A stretch of DNA of 64,000 nt from Begonia masoniana (Eukaryota > Streptophyta > Magnoliopsida > Cucurbitales > Begoniaceae): the NCBI GenBank assembly GCA_022432975.1, contig CM039508.1, positions 29,887,008 through 29,951,007 on the forward strand, written 5' to 3'. The notes under the pieces were generated by a model, which ran no database searches, was not told the DNA's origin, and saw only the letters and a list, made by a program, of their open reading frames with translations. Below, one piece after another: positions 58,614 to 64,000 of this stretch. Every line of letters begins with the position of its first letter. Position 1 is the first letter of the stretch. Made by a program: the position numbers and the translations under genes.

Positions 58614-60515
58614 GCATACAACTAGTGCTGTTTCAGAGTAGATAGCATAATTCCCAAGTGTTCCCTGTGCTCCTCCACAGTCCGTGAATAAACCAGGATG
58701 TCATCGATAAACACTATCATGAATCTATCCAAATACTCATTGAACACTCGGTTCATCAGGTCTATAAAAGCTACCAGGGCATTGGTCTGTCCAAAAGACA
58801 TAACCAAGAACACATAGTGTCCATATCTCGTCGTGAAAGCCGTCTTTGGCACATCTTCGTCCCGCACCTTGAGTTGATGATAGCCGGACCTCAGATCAAT
58901 CTTAGAGAATACCCGTGCACCTTGAAGCTGATCAAACAAATCGTCTATCCTCGGCAATGGATACCTGTTCTTCACTGTTAGCTTATTCAACTCCTTGTAA
59001 TCAATGCACATACGTAAAGATCCATCCTTCTTCTTCACAAATAATACCGGGGCGCCCCACGGTGAAAAACTAGGGCATATAAAGCCCTTATCCGTCAACT
59101 CCTCTAATTGTGCCTTCAACTTATTTAGCTCAGTAGGCGCTAATCTGTATGGGTTCCTGCACACCGGTTCAGCCCTTGGATACACGTCGATGACAAACTC
59201 AATCTCTCTATCGGCGGGCAAACCTGGCAAGTCCTCAAGGAACACCTCTAGAAAATCCTGCACAACCGCGATGTCTGATAACTAAGTTTCTGCCTGATAC
59301 TGTCTATCCATAACACTAGCTAAGAAGCCTATACATCCATCTCGTAACGACTGTCGGGCTGTCAAAGAAGATACTGCATGAATCCTACTCAAACCTTTCC
59401 CGGCCCTGAATGAATAACTCTCACCATTCGGGGGTCAAAAATGAATCTCTCGAGTCCTGCAATCTATCGAGGCATAATGTCTGAACAACCAATCCATACC
59501 CAAGATGACCTCATACCCCTTCATGTAGAGTATGATCAAATCAGCATACAGCCGTCGCTCCCCTACAGTCACTATATCCCCTCGCACCATTTGATCTGAA
59601 AATAAATGCTCACATGATGGCAACGTTACCTCGTAAAATCAGTCGGTAGGGCAAAACTCTAAGTTGGCCTTAACCACAAAGGCCATACACACAAATGAAT
59701 GTGTAGCCCCCGTATCAATCAGGGTATAAGCTGCAACTCCAAGAATAAAAATGCTACCTGAAATAACAGACGACTGGGCAGCATCATCTGGCTCAATAAG
59801 GGAGAAAACCGACGGTGCTGATCTCACCGGGGCTCTGCTCAAGGTCGGGCACTGTCTGGCAAAATGACGTACTTCATTGCAATGGTAGCATCGATCTATC
59901 TTCGGACACTCTCTCAAAAAATGGCCCGCTCGTTACACTTGAAGCATCTGTTAGAATTTGCTCGGCACTCGTTAGAATGGTTCCTCTTACACTTAGAGCA
60001 TAGTGGAATAGTACTCAACTCTTGGGGCCGCTAACTGCTCCCCTAGCTGCTCTGACTCTCACTGGGCCTCTTTTGGCCCTTCTACTGCTGCTGATGCGTG
60101 CCTCTCGATGACTAAGGCACTATCTCCCGAAAGGATTGTTGTGGTTGCTCCTTACGCTGATCTCTATAACTAGGAAGCTTCATGCTAGCCTCCTCAATGT
60201 CCAGTGCCTTGGCAACCACCCTGTCGTACGGCACATCCTGTGTTCCCGCTATCCTGACACCCATATATATCTCCAGCTTCAGCCCCTGAACAAACTGGTG
60301 CACCTTGTTCTCGTTTAGGCTCACCAGGGGACCGGCAAATCTCGACAAAGCTTCAAACTGCCACACATAATCAGCCATTATACCCATCTGCCTCAACTGA
60401 GTAAACTCGACCATCTTCTTGGTTTTGACCGAGTGGCTGAAGTATTTGCCGAAGAACACTGCCCAAAACTCCTCCCACATCATCCTCCTCACATCGGCGG
60501 TGGCCTTCAATCTTT
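58614..60515 (-). pseudogene. Chromovirus gag-protease-RT, 5' half of the interrupted element
   Basis: Minus strand from 60515: gag core (TADVRRMMWEEFWAVFFGKY, FVQGLKLEIYMGVR), zinc knuckle CYHCNEVRHFARQC and protease LIDTGATHSFVC (59917-59639), protease end GMDWLFRHYASIDC (about 59530), then reverse transcriptase ([55 protein letters not shown]; 59263-58622). It continues at 50992 after the CRM-like insertion. The N-terminal gag, primer site and 5' LTR are missing: at 60515 the sequence joins unrelated LTR DNA. Stops and frameshifts separate the blocks. Confidence 0.9.
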
Positions 60516-60529
60516 TCGAGTTATTTCGC

Positions 60530-60717
60530 TTCCCATTAATTTCTTTATTACTCAGAGTCCCATTTTATTTTCATTTTACTCTTATCCCAAAATTTTAACA
60601 TAAGTTTTATAGCAATTTAATTTGATTAAGAATATCCTCATGGAATCGACTTTTATTTACTCTATTACTTCGTTAGCGACACCTGCACTTGTGTTAGGGT
60701 GTATAAAATTACTAACA
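60530..60717 (-). repeat. Truncated LTR, same family as the solo LTR at 4173-5743
   Basis: The reverse complement starts TGTTAGTAATTTTATACA at 60717 and follows 4173-4285 (AAGTGCA.GT.TCGCT, ATATCGATCC.A.GAGGATATTC, TTGCTATAAAA). It is cut off where the chromovirus gag begins. Confidence 0.75.
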
Positions 60718-61548
60718 AGTCTCGACTTGAGCTAGGTCCAATGAGATGTCATTTTGAGATACAAAATTGTCGAGGACCACGTCCTGCGCGACACCACATC
60801 CTACGCGCCCTGCGCAACAACACAACCCACTCGGATGATGCAGCAATTGCGTGTGTGCTACACCACAATTTGCGCGCCTGTGTTTGAAGATCGCGTGCCC
60901 AACGCATGTCCGCCTTGGCCCTGCACGCGCTAATTACCTTGTATGCGTGCTAGCTTTTAATTTTTTTTAGTTTTTATTTTATTTTTGTAATTTTAGTTAT
61001 TTTACCTATTTAAACATATCAGTTAGACTTTATTTTGACATATTTTGATATTAATAAAAATTTGAGTTTTTTTTTAGAGAATCTTCTCTTAAGTTCTTTA
61101 TGAAAAACTTGATATTCATCAAGTATTGACTTGATAGATCACTTTTTATAGCTTTGGTTCAGCCAACAAGTGTAGCTCGGGTCAAACTACTCTTTTGATA
61201 ACTACGGTTTCATCGACAAGGCTCGATCGGGATCTAGTTCCTTTGTTTTCTTGAATCACATGACAATTATATCGTTTATTCTGCATTGTTGACAAATCCT
61301 AGATTTCTTAATATCTGAGGTTCACATCAGAAATACTAATTTTAAGTTAATGATAATTATACGTTGATGAATATTGTTATGTATGTTTATAATTGCATTG
61401 TAAATATCTATCTTTTGACATGCTAATAGTAGGGTTCAGAAGCGTTAGAAACGATCTTGGTTCGGTGTTTCACAAACTTTAGAGAAAACTTCAATTTCAA
61501 CGAAAACAACTCTAATGAACGAATTCAGCATAAATTTTTGATAAAATC
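60718..61548. other. Repeat-derived intergenic DNA
   Basis: 60718-60940 is rich in GCGC/TGCGC words and not recognised. 61048-61335 repeats 28836-29125 and 61350-61430 repeats 27517-27600. No gene is supported. Confidence 0.45.
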
Positions 61549-62052
61549 TAGGAGGGAGCATGGTCCAGTGCGGTCCGGTTTCGAGCCGGAATAGGACCGG
61601 ACCAAAAGATTCGGGATTTTTTTCTCTAATCCCAGAACCAGACCGAAATTTTTGGTCCAGTCCCGGTCTGGTGCCGGTTTCTCCCACTAAATTTTTTTTT
61701 GCAGTAAATTGCAATAAAAAAAATTAAAATTTCTTCTAAGGACAGATTATATACAATCAAACCATTTCATACAAAGAATTAAAAGACTACAAATGATAAA
61801 TTACAGAGAGAAGAGAAATTGAAGGTTTGAAATTTGTAGAAAACTGAAACTCTGAACCTTCTTCCCCCTTCAGCCGAGTCTTAAATAGCTATTGAATTAA
61901 AGTTTCGATCCGGTCTGGGATTTCAGGAAATTTTGGTCCTGGACCGAGAACCGGACCATTTCCTATGGGAATTTTATATTTAGGACCGAAACCGGACCAA
62001 AACTGGTGGTCTGGTCCAGTTCTCGGTCTCGGTCCGGTCCTTCTCACCCCTA
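61549..62052. mobile_element. hAT-type MITE (504 bp) with 8-bp target duplication
   Basis: ATAAAATC is perfectly duplicated at 61541-61548 and 62053-62060. The ends TAGGAGGGAGCATGGTCC and, reversed, TAGGGGTGAGAAGGACC are imperfect inverted repeats, with many GGTCCGG/CCGGACC motifs near both ends. No coding sequence. Confidence 0.9.
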
Positions 62053-62075
62053 ATAAAATCTCAAAGAATGAATGA

Positions 62076-62363
62076 TATAACGACCATTTTTCCCAGTAAG
62101 ATATTTTCCGCTCATGGGATCCATTGCCAATTGTGCTCCAAAAAGTGTCTTACTATCTTGGGAGAGTTTTCTTACATATGTTTCATTTCCATATACCTTC
62201 CCAAGCGATGTGGGATTGTGACGACCTCCTTCTTTTACGAACCGGGATTTTCCTATACTCGAGTCTGAAATTTTCCTACACTCGGCTTAGGTCCCAAGAT
62301 TTGCCCCGTAATCCGAGGTTTGCTCTACAGTCGTGCTCATACATACACATTCGGGTCAACACA
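62076..62363. mobile_element. Cassandra-like solo LTR lacking the 5S module
   Basis: It matches the Cassandra LTRs at 48-49 kb (AACGACCATTTTTCCCAG, TTGTGCTCCAAAA, CCCAAGCGATGTGGGATTGT, end GGGTCAACACA). AATGA flanks it at 62071-62075 and 62364-62368. Between CCGCTC and ATGGGATCC about 100 bp, including the 5S-like part, is absent. Confidence 0.82.
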
Positions 62364-62368
62364 AATGA

Positions 62369-63521
62369 AGAAAGAACTTTCAAAATTTTGTGTCAAAATT
62401 TGTAAGGACGATTGAGATATGATTCAAATTGTGCAAGTCAGTCAGAAAGTTGTTAAAAATTACAACTTTCAACTCAATGCTATCTCCAAACAAAGAAAGT
62501 TCTCCAACTTGATAACTTGTGAGTCACAACTCCACGATGAATTCCCTCCACAAAAGAAGTAAGAAAATTGCAATAAAAAGATTACTAACTTATCTCTCAC
62601 AAAGAGTTAAAAATCGAAACACAAATCGTTGATTAAGATCAACCAAACGAGTTGTGGGTTTTGCTAACAAAAACAACGAAAGAGAAACTAAGAGTTCTGT
62701 AAATTAATTACTCAAAAATATCAAATTTCTTTTAGAAAAATCTCTAATGTGAGCTTAAATAGGCTCTCCAAACTTAGGTCTCTGAACTTAACTAGGAAAA
62801 TAAAATTACAATTTTAACCTTACTAAGACTTCTAGGACACCCTTAGTCAGTGACATTAAAACTAACCATAAAATAAATAAAACTTAAGTCTTTGCATGAG
62901 GTCTCAATTCATTGGATTAATTTTCAAAACCCAATCAAATTGGAATTTCTACTTCAAGCCCGAATAAGAGAATGTGTTTCTTTAGCAAAAAAAACAAAGC
63001 TATCTGTTTCGGTTCTATTTGACATAGCAAATGATGTCCAATTTTTACGATCCACCACATTCTGAAAAGCTTGAGATGTCAACTACAATATTTATACATA
63101 ACACTTTTTAATATGAGATTGTTGAAAACAACAAATAGGCCAAATAGTTCTCTGGGTGAGATTCTCGACAGTTTTGGAATGCTTCATAAATCTCTTAAAC
63201 TTTTGTTTGATTCTCTACTTATGTTTCACCTTGAATAAATCCAGAATATAAGTATATGTTATATGGTTGTAAATGATGTGTTTTATACTCTTATCCAACG
63301 AAATGAATGCTAGAAATATCATTGGAAATCTTTATTCTTCATTGTGAATTGAAGCATCCTGTAGCACATCACCTCTACTCATCACAAGATAGATTTACAC
63401 TTGAATACTAAATGCAACAAGATTTCAAAATATTGAAGTTTAGACTATCACAGATGCTCTGAGATGAGTGCAGACGCCCAGTTTCAAGCCATGTGCAAAA
63501 CAGAAGACTTCATGAATGCTC
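62369..63521. other. AT-rich DNA, nothing recognised
   Basis: No conserved protein motif, LTR end or tandem repeat was found on either strand. Confidence 0.4.
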
Positions 63522-63720
63522 TGTAACGCCCGAAATTTCGTATTTCGCTTATTAGGTTTAAATTCATAAATATAGTAATTTAAACCTGTTTTACGAGTGA
63601 GAAGTTTTGTTAGAACCCTAGGAATTAATTATAATATTTGGTGGAATAAAGAAATTTTGGAGAATCCAAATCGATAGGTTAAATAGCAAATTAATTGGAG
63701 GAATAGGTTAAGGGGTAAAA
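63522..63720 (+). repeat. LTR head, related to the gypsy LTR at 35610
   Basis: It starts TGTAACGCCCGAAATTTCG; GAGAAGTTTTGTTAGAACCC, AAATCGATAG and AATATAGTAA match 35690-35960. It is interrupted at 63721. Confidence 0.65.
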
Positions 63721-64000
63721 TGTAACGCCCCGAATTATCTGAACTCAGTTCGTTACTCTATACTCAAAACTGGCTAAAAATTTTGGTAATACATTTTTAA
63801 AACTTGCAGCGGAAATCTTTTAAACATCGGAGTTGAGCATGACAAAAGAAAGCATCATTGAAATATTCGTAAATAATTAACAAAGAGTCGGCCAAGAGAA
63901 ATAAAGGTTTAAAATACAGAATTCTTGAGAAGTCACTGTAGACCAAAAGTATCTGCCGACAACTAGTCAACAGGAGAAACAGAACAGAAAACCGATGCTT
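63721..64000. repeat. Start of another LTR, continuing past the window
   Basis: It begins TGTAACGCCCCGAATTATC. The AACGCCCCG start followed by ...GCGGAAAT is like the plus-strand left end of the LTR at 45292. The other end is outside the window. Confidence 0.5.

Overview
The window looks like nuclear DNA of a flowering plant, most probably a eudicot. Its genes have plant GT-AG introns and plant-specific families (a plant vacuolar sorting receptor, organelle PPR proteins). About three quarters of it consists of plant LTR retrotransposons and non-autonomous hAT-type elements nested in one another. I cannot name the species from the sequence.

Layout. 1-8973 is copia territory: the decayed 3' half of one copia element abuts a second decayed copia element, which was later hit by a 1.57 kb solo LTR and a 352 bp TRIM. 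8974-25888 is a gene island: an LLPH/DUF2423-like nucleolar protein (10029-10982), a vacuolar sorting receptor with 12 coding exons (12587-15823), a short PPR-like protein (16050-16790), mitochondrial ribosomal protein mS33 (17601-18597), an OTP84-like DYW-type PPR editing factor (minus, 21632-18963) and eRF1 (22448-24191), followed by exons of an unrecognised minus-strand gene (24896-25888). 25889-64000 is nested transposon sequence with a few gene fragments.

Two housekeeping-type genes that lie head to head are broken as written. The OTP84-like gene has one in-frame TGA exactly before an otherwise complete DYW deaminase domain. The eRF1 gene has a one-base insertion near codon 30, and about two dozen codons of its last domain are replaced by 503 consecutive T residues. 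Both could be true lesions or assembly errors; this matters most to anyone using the annotation.

The repeat part can be ordered in time by target-site duplications read directly from the sequence: TATGC (solo LTR 4173-5743), GAATG (TRIM 7361-7712), TCGGTTCC (hAT 26027-27315), AACAA (solo LTR 31997-34209), TCAAG (Ty3/gypsy 35610-42470 inside another element's gag), ACTTA (CRM-like gypsy 50993-58608 inside the reverse transcriptase of a minus-strand chromovirus), ATAAAATC (hAT 61549-62052) and AATGA (Cassandra-like solo LTR 62076-62363). A Cassandra-type TRIM carrying 5S rRNA-like modules (48463-49288) sits in the integrase of the same chromovirus. I found no wholly new gene system. The most unusual items are the 503-T tract, the TGA before the DYW domain, the CRM-like element whose pol frame runs into its 3' LTR while its 5' LTR carries a divergent 77-base head ending in an intron-like 3' splice site, and the unrecognised exons at 24896-25888.
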